Source: CAVVAL01 sp963740215
GTDB taxonomy: Bacteria; Actinomycetota; Actinomycetes; Mycobacteriales; Cryptosporangiaceae
Direction: 5' to 3'
Assembly: GCA_963740215.1 (NCBI GenBank)
Contig: CAVUDJ010000019.1
Location: 744,001-808,000 of the forward strand
DNA length: 64,000 bases
Under the pieces are notes generated by a model that did no database searches, had not been told where the DNA came from, and saw only the letters and a program-made list of their open reading frames with translations. Both the position numbers and the translations under genes were made by a program. Each line of letters opens with the position of its first letter. Position 1 is the stretch's first letter. Below are positions 54,449 through 63,000 of this stretch, piece after piece.

Positions 54449-55197
54449 ACGACGCGGAAGCTGCCGTCGGCGAGGACCGTCGGCAGTGAGTTGCCGACCC
54501 CCTCGACCAGCTTGGCGATCGCCTCGTCGAGCGTGTCGGCGACGAAGTAGGTACCAGAGAAGTGGGACGCGAAGACGCGGCCGTCGGTGTCGATCGTCAG
54601 CTCGCTCGGCCCGTCGTCGTGCCGCACCCCGATCGGGACGATCTGCTTGCCGAGGATGTCGGCCAGCCCCTCGTACAGGTCGTGGTCCGGCTCGTGCCCG
54701 ATCGGGTGGAACGAGAACGGGTACGCCCGCTGCGGCTCGATGCGCAGGCCGCCGAACTCGTCGAGCGCGGCGCGGGCCGGGGGGAACAGCAGCATCGGCT
54801 CGCCGGAGTCGGTCGGGAAGTCGCGTGCGTGCTCCATCCAACGGGCCACGTCGCCGGAGACGTCCCGTCCCGGCCGCCACCCGGCTGCCTTCAGCGCGGT
54901 GAGCGCCGGCTCCGGGAAGCGCGCCTCGGCGGCGCGCTTGCTCGTGTACTGCTCTGCCAGGACCGGCGCCGGCAGCGGAGGCCACACCGACAGCTCTCCG
55001 CTCTCGCGGTCGATCACGCCCCGCGCACTGCCGACCGTCTCCGGCGGGCGGGTGGGGTCGGCGGGCGCCGGATCCGCGCCCCAGACGACATAGCCGAGCG
55101 GGAACTCGAAGACGCCCACCTCGATCCGGTCCTGCGGCGCGGCATTCCCGTTGACCCACGCGTCGGCGCGGGCCACTGCCTCGTCACGGGTGACCAT
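54445..55197 (-). CDS. Immunity-like protein, YrhB/Imm35-like plus SUKH-3-like domains
   Basis: The 250-residue cytoplasmic protein begins with RDEAVARADAWVNG and VGVFEFPLGYVVWGA, the pattern of YrhB/Imm35-type immunity domains. A second domain, ALTALKAAGWRPGRDVSGDV to LDEFGGLRIEPQRAYPFSFHP, fits SUKH-3, with ASHFSGTYFVADTLDEAI near the end. Such proteins neutralise polymorphic toxins. ATG at 55197 with GGAGG 7 bp upstream. It lies antisense between eccD and eccB, with no toxin next to it; the large toxin is 5 kb away. Partnership with that toxin is untested. Confidence 0.72.
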   Translation of the reverse strand: MVTRDEAVARADAWVNGNAAPQDRIEVGVFEFPLGYVVWGADPAPADPTRPPETVGSARGVIDRESGELSVWPPLPAPVLAEQYTSKRAAEARFPEPALTALKAAGWRPGRDVSGDVARWMEHARDFPTDSGEPMLLFPPARAALDEFGGLRIEPQRAYPFSFHPIGHEPDHDLYEGLADILGKQIVPIGVRHDDGPSELTIDTDGRVFASHFSGTYFVADTLDEAIAKLVEGVGNSLPTVLADGSFRVV

Positions 55198-55285
55198 GTG
55201 GGAACCTCCATATCGGGTGTCGGCCAGCCCATCATGCCGTTCGAACGTGGGGCGCGCCGTTGCGGCGTCGAGTGAAGAGAGGGAC

Positions 55286-56680
55286 ATGGCTTCCAGGCGG
55301 GACCAGCTCCAGTCGTACCAGTTCCTCGTGCAGCGGGTCGTGTCCGCGCTGGTGATGCGGGAGACCGATCCCGCGCAGTCACCGTTTCGCAGGCTCACCG
55401 GTTCGGCGTTCGCGAGCATCATGGTGGCTGTCCTCGCGCTGGCTGCCGTCGGCGTGTACGGCGTGATCCGGCCCGGCGGCAAGGACACGTGGCGCGCCGG
55501 CAACGCGGTCATCGTCGAGAAGGAGACCGGCACCCGGTACGTGTTCCGCGACGGCAAGCTGCACCCGATGGCGAACTACGCCTCCGCGCTGCTGCTGCTG
55601 GGGAGCCACGGCAAGCCTCTGTCGGTGTCGAGTAACTCGCTGGTCGGCGTGGCGCGCGGTCCCCGGTTGGGCATCGAGGACGCGCCGGACGCCCTGCCGG
55701 GCGCGAAGCGGCTGCTCGGCGCCCCGTGGACCCTGTGCTCCCAGCAGGAGGAGGACGCCAGCGGCGAGCGCGTGCCGACCAGCGTCCTCGTGGTGGGCGA
55801 GCAGCCATCCGGTGGTCGCAGGCTCAATGACGGCGCCGTGCTCGTCGAGGACACCAAGACTCGTAAGACGTACCTGATCTGGCACAACCACCGGTACGAG
55901 ATCGAGGGCGACAAGGTCCTGGAGGCCCTGGTGCTCAACCAGGAGAGGCGGATCGCGGTCGGCGGCGCCTGGCTCAACTCCCTGCCCGCCGGCGCGCCGC
56001 TCAAGCCGATGGCGATCGGCGGACGCGGTAATCCGTCGCAGGCCGTCGACAACGCCGTCGTCGGGCAGGTGTTCGTCGTGACGACCCAGGGCGGCGAGCG
56101 CCAGTTCTACGTAGCGCTGGAGACGGAGCTGGCGCCGATCACGGAGGTCCAGGCCGACATCCTGCTGGCCGGCGACACGAACGGTGCCCGCGAGATGGCG
56201 CCGGGCGTGGCTGCCGCCGCCCCGAAGGCGCCGGCGCCGCCCGTCGATGATGAGCAGCCGCCGGCGCAGCGCCCCGACATGGAGTCGCTGCCCGACAGCC
56301 GCACCGCGGTGTGCGCTGCCTTCAACGACGCGGGCTCGGCACCGTCGGTGCTGGTCAACGCCGAGGTGCCGCGCGCCGAGGACGCCCTGCGCACCGCCAC
56401 ACAGACCCGCGACGGCACCGCCCTCGCCGACCGGGTCATGGTCGAGCCGGGCTGGGGCGCAATCGTCGAGGCGATGCCCTCGCCGGACGCCCGCAGCGGC
56501 ACGCTCTACCTCGTCACCGACCAGGGCGAGCGGTATCCGGTCGCGACTTCCCAAGTGCTCGCGGTCCTCGGCTACGGCGACGAGCGGCCGGTGCGGCTGC
56601 CGGCGAGCCTGGTGGTGCGGATTCCGGAGGGGCCGGCGCTGAGCCCTCAGGGCGCGGCTCGCCCGGTCGCCACTGATTAG
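55286..56680 (+). CDS. eccB: Type VII secretion protein EccB
   Basis: EccB is the single-pass ESX core subunit with a large exported domain. The 464-residue protein starts ASRRDQLQSYQFLVQRVVSALVMRETDP, the family N-terminus, followed by one helix at about 40-62 (GSAFASIMVAVLALAAVGVYGV) and a periplasmic region of R1-type repeats (YVFRDGKLHPMANYASALLLLG). GAIVEAMPSPDARSGTLYLVTDQGERYPV is the conserved C-terminal segment. ATG at 55286 after AGAGAGGG. The paired cysteines (TLCSQ and AVCAAF) may form the known EccB disulfide. Confidence 0.93.
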   Translation: MASRRDQLQSYQFLVQRVVSALVMRETDPAQSPFRRLTGSAFASIMVAVLALAAVGVYGVIRPGGKDTWRAGNAVIVEKETGTRYVFRDGKLHPMANYASALLLLGSHGKPLSVSSNSLVGVARGPRLGIEDAPDALPGAKRLLGAPWTLCSQQEEDASGERVPTSVLVVGEQPSGGRRLNDGAVLVEDTKTRKTYLIWHNHRYEIEGDKVLEALVLNQERRIAVGGAWLNSLPAGAPLKPMAIGGRGNPSQAVDNAVVGQVFVVTTQGGERQFYVALETELAPITEVQADILLAGDTNGAREMAPGVAAAAPKAPAPPVDDEQPPAQRPDMESLPDSRTAVCAAFNDAGSAPSVLVNAEVPRAEDALRTATQTRDGTALADRVMVEPGWGAIVEAMPSPDARSGTLYLVTDQGERYPVATSQVLAVLGYGDERPVRLPASLVVRIPEGPALSPQGAARPVATD

Positions 56681-56865
56681 CACCAAAGAGGACTGAACTG
56701 GTGCAAGACGGCGCGACAAAAGGCCCCGGAATCACTCGCTTCACATGGACAGGATTGGATACCGTGGCGAAGGGGCGGTGCGGTTTGCGCCGCCGGGAGA
56801 GCCTGCGCCGCAGGGAAGAGCTTCCCGCGGTGGGGCGAAACTACAAGCGGGGGTGACATCCTCAC

Positions 56866-57207
56866 ATGGCCGAAGACGGCATGAAGACTAGCTCTGCACT
56901 CATGGTCAAGACCGAGAAGGACGTCGATGGCGTCGCGGATCGGCTGACCGGAATGCTGACCAGCCTGTTGAACGAGCTGACGCCTCTTCAGGACGCCTGG
57001 AAGGGCGCCGGTGGTACGTCGTTCGAGGGCGTCAAGCAGCGGTTCAACGACGACTTGGCGAAGCTCAACGTCTCGCTGCGCTCGCTGGCCGAGGCCGTCG
57101 GCTCCTCCGGTCGCGACTACGAGGTCAGCGACGAAGAGATGAAGTCCGAGATGGAGCGCGCCGGCGCCAACGCCGGCACCATCACGCAGGCCCTCAAGCT
57201 CAACTGA
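56866..57207 (+). CDS. WXG100-family protein (EsxB-like)
   Basis: The 113-residue helical hairpin has the WXG turn as WKG in LTPLQDAWKGAGGTSFEGV (residues 41-59). Flanking helices and a C-terminal Tyr-x-x-x-Asp/Glu-type export signal, YEVSDEEM, are present. Proteins of this kind form heterodimers exported by the ESX motor. ATG at 56866. A second WXG100 gene follows 29 bp later, as in esxBA pairs; eccB lies upstream. Confidence 0.9.
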   Translation: MAEDGMKTSSALMVKTEKDVDGVADRLTGMLTSLLNELTPLQDAWKGAGGTSFEGVKQRFNDDLAKLNVSLRSLAEAVGSSGRDYEVSDEEMKSEMERAGANAGTITQALKLN

Positions 57208-57236
57208 TCCCGGTCGACGAAGGGTAGTTAGCCACC

Positions 57237-57530
57237 ATGAGCGACGAGATCGTCGTCCGGTTCTCCGCGCTGACCAAGGCGTCGGAGGACATCAACAAGG
57301 CCATCAGCACCATGCACAGCGAGCTGGACGGCCTTGAGCGGGGCATCCAGCCACTCCTCGCCACCTGGGACGGTGCCGCGAAGAACGAGTACCACACCCG
57401 CCAGCGCGAGTGGACCCAGGCGTCCACCGACCTCACCACCCTGCTCACCCAGATCAAGGGTGCAGTCACCAAGGCCGCCGAGATCATGCAGGCCCGCGAG
57501 GCCGCGAACGCCCGCAAGTTCGGCGGCTGA
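57237..57530 (+). CDS. WXG100-family protein (EsxA-like)
   Basis: The 97-residue protein is a classic WXG100 member. The turn is WDG in LLATWDGAAKNEYHTRQREW, between helices starting RFSALTKASEDINKAISTMH and ending AVTKAAEIMQAREAAN. It is the presumed partner of the preceding WXG100 protein. GAAGGGTAG lies just upstream of the ATG. A terminator-like hairpin and a palindromic element follow. Confidence 0.93.
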   Translation: MSDEIVVRFSALTKASEDINKAISTMHSELDGLERGIQPLLATWDGAAKNEYHTRQREWTQASTDLTTLLTQIKGAVTKAAEIMQAREAANARKFGG

Positions 57531-57544
57531 GTCGCTTTTAGACA

Positions 57545-57578
57545 GAGCCCGGTGTCCGCGAGTCGGGGCGCCGGGCTC
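57545..57578 (+). terminator. Hairpin after the WXG100 pair
   Basis: GAGCCCGG (57545-57552) pairs with CCGGGCTC (57571-57578) around an 18-nt loop; the CTTTTAGACA before it is unusually T-rich. It lies between convergent genes. Confidence 0.55.
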
Positions 57579-57619
57579 CGTCGTGCGCGGGCCACGTGCG
57601 GTGGTTCGCGCCGGGCATC

Positions 57620-57690
57620 GAAACGGACTTGCGGGGAAGCCGTGCCTATAGCGGGCGCGCGTGCCCCTATTTATCCCGCAAGTCCGGTTC
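57620..57690 (+). repeat. Dispersed palindromic element, copy 3
   Basis: GAAACGGACTTGCGGGGAAG begins and ATCCCGCAAGTCCGGTTC ends a 71-bp unit, with the core AAGCCGTGCCTA as in the 10312 copy. The terminal arms GGACTTGCGGG/CCCGCAAGTCC are exact complements. It lies between the convergent EsxA-like and mycosin genes. Confidence 0.78.
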
Positions 57691-57802
57691 GGTGGGGGTG
57701 CGGATCTTAGGGCGGCGGTGGTTCGCGCGGGGCCGGCGACGACCACACCGGCCAGCCTCCTCCCGCCAACCAGCCGTTCGTAACGGATGAAGGTTTCGGG
57801 TT

Positions 57803-59077
57803 TTAGTGGCGGGACCGGGGGGTGAAGAGGGCCTCGGAGTACTCGACCGGCTCGTCCTCCTCGACGCGCGGTCCGGGTACGGGTGGGCGGCGGCCGGGGG
57901 TCCAGCGGCGGCGGCGTCCACGGGGGAGCACCACGGCGGCGGCGAGCAGAACGGCCGCGAGGCCGCCGCCGACGCCGGCCAGGAGGACCGCCAGCCGGGT
58001 CGTGTGGCGGCGCTTCTCCTCGGCGGCCACCTCGGCGGGATCGGCGGTGGCCAGTGACGCCTCGTCAGGAGGGATCGGGCCGCCCTCGGCCAGTTCGTCG
58101 GTGACCGCGCGGTAGGGGTCGACGACGCCGCGGCCGTACGCAGTGCTGCCGCGACCGCCGCGCGCGGGGCCGGTCGTGGCCAGCAGTCGCTGCGACACCT
58201 CGCTGGCCGACAGCTCCGGGTGGGCGGCGCGCACCAGAGCGGCGGTGCCGCTGACGAACGGGGCCGCGAAGCTGGTGCCGTCCCAGAAGGCGTGGCCGCG
58301 GACGCGGGTGGCCGCGAGGACGGCACCGCCCGGCGCGACCAGGTCGACGTACCGGCCGATCTGCGACTTCTCCACCCGGGAACCGTCCTCGGCGATCGCG
58401 CCGACGCCGATCACGCCGTCGTACGCGGCGGGATACGGGGTGGGGTCGGGCCCGCCGTTGTCGTCGTGCCGGTTGCCGACCGACGCCACCAGCACCACGT
58501 TGCGGGCGAGCGCATCGCGGACGGCCGCCCGCACGGCCCCGTTGTCCTCGTAAAGGACGATCGACAGGTTGACGACCTTGGCGCCCTGGTCGACCGCGTA
58601 CCTGATGGCCTGCGCGAACTTCGCCGCGCTGACGGTCTCGCCGCGGGCGTTGCCCTCGTCGTCGACCTCCCGGTCACTCACGCGCACCGGCAGGATCCGT
58701 GCGCCTGGAGCGATGCCCTGGAAGCCGACACCCTGGACGCGCTGCGCGGCGATGATGCTGGCCACGGCGGTGCCGTGGGACACGCAGTCGGTGTTGCCAC
58801 CGGGGCTGTTGCCGAGGAAGTCGAAGCCGGACAGGACCGTGCCGCTCAACTGGTCGTGGCTCGCGTCGGTGCCGGAGTCGATGACCGCCACGGTGATGCC
58901 GGCACCGGTGGTGAACGGCCATACCCGCTCGGGCGCGAGAGAGGACTGCGCCCACGGCATTCCCTCGAGCACCTCGCCCGGGTCCTTCGGGTTCTGGCAG
59001 GGCGCAGCGGTGGCGGGCGCAACGGGCAGCGCCGTGGCCAGCACCAGGCTGGCGACGATTGCCAGAGTCCGCTTCAC
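57803..59077 (-). CDS. mycP: Mycosin (type VII secretion-associated subtilisin-like protease)
   Basis: The 424-residue protease has a signal peptide (TLAIVASLVLATALPVAPATAA), the S8 domain and a C-terminal membrane helix (LAVLLAGVGGGLAAVLLAAAVV) followed by a short Arg-rich cytoplasmic tail. All catalytic elements are present: Asp in AVIDSGTD, His in SHGTAVASIIA, oxyanion Asn in VASVGNRHDD and Ser in GTSFAAPFVSG. Mycosins stabilise the ESX complex and cleave substrates. I chose the GTG at 59077; GAGGAGGG lies immediately upstream, with rather short spacing. Confidence 0.93.
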   Translation of the reverse strand: MKRTLAIVASLVLATALPVAPATAAPCQNPKDPGEVLEGMPWAQSSLAPERVWPFTTGAGITVAVIDSGTDASHDQLSGTVLSGFDFLGNSPGGNTDCVSHGTAVASIIAAQRVQGVGFQGIAPGARILPVRVSDREVDDEGNARGETVSAAKFAQAIRYAVDQGAKVVNLSIVLYEDNGAVRAAVRDALARNVVLVASVGNRHDDNGGPDPTPYPAAYDGVIGVGAIAEDGSRVEKSQIGRYVDLVAPGGAVLAATRVRGHAFWDGTSFAAPFVSGTAALVRAAHPELSASEVSQRLLATTGPARGGRGSTAYGRGVVDPYRAVTDELAEGGPIPPDEASLATADPAEVAAEEKRRHTTRLAVLLAGVGGGLAAVLLAAAVVLPRGRRRRWTPGRRPPVPGPRVEEDEPVEYSEALFTPRSRH

Positions 59078-59235
59078 AACCCTCCTCGGTCCACGGTCCG
59101 CCCGGGGATGGTATCGAGGCAGGCACAGTGCCTTGTCGGGACCTTCCCGTGCGCCTGCTTGCGTCAATTCAGTATCGTCACCGTGACGGGGGTGCGTGGT
59201 TGCTGTCTCGTGCCCGTTGGCGGAGGGGGACGCTG

Positions 59236-59628
59236 ATGGACGCGCGCGGTTTGCAGGCGCAGGCCGAGGAGCTGATGGCGCAGTTCCAGAAGCTTCGCTC
59301 CGGCGCCTCTGAGCTGCAGGAACAGTTGCAGGCGGTGCAAGCCAAGGCGACGTCGCCCGACAAGTACGTCACCGCCACCGTCGGCCCGCGGGGCCAGCTC
59401 GTCAGCCTCGAACTCGATCCCCGGATCTATCGCAACCCCAACTCAGCGGCGCTCGCCGCGTCGATCACCGAGACGGTCCAGCGGGCTACGGCCGAGGCGG
59501 CGGACAAGGTCGCCGAGCTGTGCAAGCCGTTCATGCCCGAGAAAGAGGTGCGGGCCCACCTCAACCAGGATCTCGACGGCATGTTCCAGCGTCTCGACTC
59601 CCAGTTGCCCGGAGGTGACCCGCGATGA
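59236..59628 (+). CDS. YbaB/EbfC-like protein of the ESX toxin cassette
   Basis: The 130-residue protein has a long coiled-coil-forming N-terminus (ARGLQAQAEELMAQFQKLRS, then ELQEQLQAVQAKATS) followed by VTATVGPRGQLVSLELDPRIYRN, the central strands of the YbaB/EbfC fold. Family members are DNA-binding or chaperone-like; in actinobacteria they frequently precede WXG-type proteins and toxins. ATG at 59236 with GGAGGGGG upstream. The stop overlaps the start of the next gene (ATGA), so the two are coupled. Confidence 0.82.
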   Translation: MDARGLQAQAEELMAQFQKLRSGASELQEQLQAVQAKATSPDKYVTATVGPRGQLVSLELDPRIYRNPNSAALAASITETVQRATAEAADKVAELCKPFMPEKEVRAHLNQDLDGMFQRLDSQLPGGDPR

Positions 59629-59966
59629 CCAGGCTCGATCCCGAGAGCGCGTCGGAGGCTGCGCGGAAGTTGACGGGCGTCGGCATGGCACTGGAAACCG
59701 CCTGGAAAGAGGCTCGGGCCGAGATCGCGCGGCTCAACGGAGCGCAGCCCTGGGGCACCGACGACCCCGGCAAGGCGTTCGACGACAACTACTCCAAGGG
59801 CAACTCAGATGAGAGCCCCGCCAAGCAGGCGCTGAAGGCTGGCGACGAGCTCGTGGCGAAGGTGAAGGAACTGGGTCCGCTCGTGCAGCAGGCCATCGGC
59901 GGCACGATCGCGGCGGACGAGTTCACCGCGAAGCTCTTCAAGAGCGCGGGCGGTAGCAAGGCCTGA
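59625..59966 (+). CDS. WXG100-like protein of the toxin cassette
   Basis: The 113-residue helical protein reads as a helix (ASEAARKLTGVGMALETAWKEARAEI), a short linker with PWGTDDPGKAFDDNY in the place of a WXG turn, then ALKAGDELVAKVKELGPLVQQA. Proteins of this size and position are usually annotated as type VII targets or toxin partners. It overlaps the YbaB-like gene by 4 bp and is 66 bp upstream of the toxin gene. It probably pairs with the toxin's WXG-like head for export. Confidence 0.72.
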   Translation: MTRLDPESASEAARKLTGVGMALETAWKEARAEIARLNGAQPWGTDDPGKAFDDNYSKGNSDESPAKQALKAGDELVAKVKELGPLVQQAIGGTIAADEFTAKLFKSAGGSKA

Positions 59967-60032
59967 CAGCAGTCTCGAAAGGTGGAGCGATCCACAAGGC
60001 GGGGGTGACGAGGCGGTCGGGAGGCCGGGCGG

Positions 60033-63000
60033 ATGGCGGTATGGAAACCAGACCTTGGTGATTACCAGTGGGTCTGGGACGCCGTCTGCATCGCCGGCTC
60101 CGGTGAGGCGTGGCCGGAGGGCAACGAGGATGACCTCTGGGCGCTCTCCGAGCAGTGGAACAAGGTCTCCGAGACGCTCGGCGCCGCCATCGAGCAGGCC
60201 GACCGCGCCGCGATCGACCTGGTCAAGTCCTGGGACGGAGACGACTCCGACGCCTTCGATCTGTACTGGCGGGATCTCGGACTGTCACCGGACGTCGGCC
60301 TCGGCGCTCTCCAGCAGGCCTGCGGCACGTTGGGCGTCGCCTGCGACGGCGCCGCGCTCGAACTCCAGTACGCGAAGCTGACCGTCCTGATCTCGGTGAT
60401 CATCACCGTGATCTCGGTGTTCATCGCTCTGCTCATGGCCTTCCTGAGCTTCGGCACGTCATCGGCCGCGATCCCGCCGATCATCGCGGGCGGACGCCTC
60501 GCGGTATGGGCGGCGATCCGGCAGCTCATCCAGAAGCTGATGGCGAAGATCGCAGCCGAGGGGCTCAAGCAGGTCCTGAAGCAGGCCGCCAAGAAGCTCG
60601 GCAAGGAGCTGGCGAAGGAAGTCGCCGAAGAGCTGGTCGAAGAGGTCATCCTCATCGACGGCCTCGCGCAGCTCTACCAGATCGCCACCGGCTCGCGAGA
60701 AAATTGGGACACCAACAAGACCCTGACCGCTGGGGTCGGTGCAGCCCTCGGCGCGCCGATCGGCATGGTCGTGGGGCCTGCGGTGCGGCACGGTCGGCAG
60801 GCGGCCACCCGGGCCCTGAACAACGGGTTGTCGAACAGCGCGGTCGACGCCGCCAACCGCAACATCGCCAGGCGGAACAACCCCACGACACGTCTGGGCG
60901 GGCTCGGCAAATGGGGCGGCGCCTGGCCGGCATCCGCGTTCGATGCCGGCCTCACGAACGCTTTCGTCTCGCCGACCGCAAGCTCGCTCGCCAACGGCCT
61001 GGTCAACGGTCAGTGGGAATGGAGCTTCTTCGACGCCGGCGCCGGTGCGGCCGGCGCAGCGCGCGGGAACACACTGGGTCTTGGCGGCAGTGCCGCGGCG
61101 GTCGGCAACATGACCGGCCTGACCAACATCGGGTCCGGCTCTGGTGTCAACGTCGGCGATCCGGGGCTTGATGGTGCTGGGCTCGATGGTGCCGGTCTGG
61201 ACGGTGCCGGTCTGGACGGTGCCGGCGAGGACGGTGCCGGCGAGGACGGTGCTTCAACCGGCGGCGGCTCCACTGGGGACGGTGGTGCGACCGGGGACGG
61301 TGCTTCAACTGGCGGCGGTGCTGCCGGGGACGGTGCGTCGGCGGGTGGCTCGTCCTCGGACGGCGCTGAGCGGTAGTGACCAGGGCGGAAACCAGGCGAC
61401 GAACCAGCCTGTGGCCATGGTCGGTGGCGGGCCGGCGGGTGGCACGGCCACGGCGCCGGGTGGAGGCGCGACTGGCGGCGGGTCGACTGGTGGCGGTTCG
61501 ACGTCGGGCGGTTCGACGTCGGGCGGTTCGACGGGCGGCGGTTCGACGTCGGGCGGTTCGTCGACTGGTGGGACGTCGACTTCGGGCAGTCAGACTGCGG
61601 CTGGTGGCACGACGTCCGGCCAGGCGGGCACCGGCCAGACCGGTAGTGGCCAGGCAGGTACTGGTCAGCAGTCCGGGAGCCAACCTGGGCAGAGCCAGAC
61701 CAGCACGAACAACCAAGGCTCGGGACAGAACACGCCAAGCGGCCGGGGAGCGCCCGGTCCCGCGACGCCGACGGCCGCTGCATCCGGTGTGGCGACTCCG
61801 ACCGGCACGACGCCTGGCACCGGAACGCCAGCGGGCGCGACCCCCGGCACCGCCAGCCCCGGCACACCCGCGACCGGCACGCCCGCACCGGCCGGGGCCA
61901 CGCCGACCGGCACGACGACGCCGGCGTCCGGTACCTCGACGCCGGGCACGACCACACCGACCGGTCAGCAGGGCACCGGCACCAGCACGGCGGGTCAGCA
62001 AGGCACCGGCACCAGCACCTCGGGCCAGCAGGGCACCGGCACCAGCCAGCAGTCGCCGTCGGGTCGCGGCGCGCCTGGCGGACCGTCGGTGCCGTCGACA
62101 TCCGCGCAGGCCGGGACGCCCTCGACCCCGTCGGCGCCCTCGACCCCTTCGTCATCGACCCCGGCAGGCAGCACGCCGGCGCAGGGCTCCCCGTCCACCC
62201 CATCCACGGATCGCATCGGCGACACCTCGCGCGATCGTGACACCACGAGCACACCGTCCACATCGGATACCGCGACGACCCCGACGGACACAGGCTCGGT
62301 TCCTGCCACGCCGTCTGTGTCGCAGGACCGCACGGCCACGCCGGACCAGTCGACCGACCAGAGCCAGCGTCCCGATCAGGACCAGCGGACCGACCAGGAC
62401 CGGCGCGGCGACGACGCTGTCGCCGTTCCGGTCCGTGCGCCGGAGCAGCCGTCCGGCCCGGCGGCTCCCACGCAGCCGGGCACGGCGCCTGGTCAGGACT
62501 CGGGCTTCCGGCAGTCTCAGGGTCCGACTGGGCGCGGCACGTTCAGCTACCAGCTCGACCCGCGCCAGTTCGACGGAGACATGAACAGCCCCGACGCGGA
62601 CGCGGCGCTGCTCCAGGCCTCCCGTGACCTGGCCGATGCAACTCGTGCGGACGCCAGCGGCAAGACCAAGGCGCAGCGCGCAGCTGAGCTGCCGAGCATC
62701 GCAGGCGCGATCATGCTCGCGGACGGCACGATCTACACGCACACCAGCATGAAGTTCAACAGCGAGACGGACACCGGACCGAATCCGCACCCGTTGGCTC
62801 AGACCCTGCTGGACGAAGTGCGTGCCGAGATCGAGAGCCGCCCGGACGGGCAGAACGAGGTCAGCTTCAGCCACGGGAAGTGCGCTGAGACGGCGCTCGT
62901 CTCCGACGTCCTCTTCGACCTGGCGAGTCGGTACGACGGTGATCCCGACGGTTTTCGGGGCTTCGCGCGGGCAGCGCTGGAGGGCTCGCGGATCACGACG

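Noticed and set aside
53053..54489. Alternative 478-codon frame across eccD
   Set aside because: It is almost entirely Arg/Ala/Gly with no hydrophobic helices, whereas the chosen frame gives the EccD ubiquitin-like domain and eleven helices.
61376..62584. 402-codon Arg/Pro-rich frame starting at a GTG after the toxin frame break
   Set aside because: It is an off-frame reading of the linker; the correct frame (codons starting at 61375, 61378 and so on) gives Gly/Ser/Thr/Gln linker and then both toxin domains.
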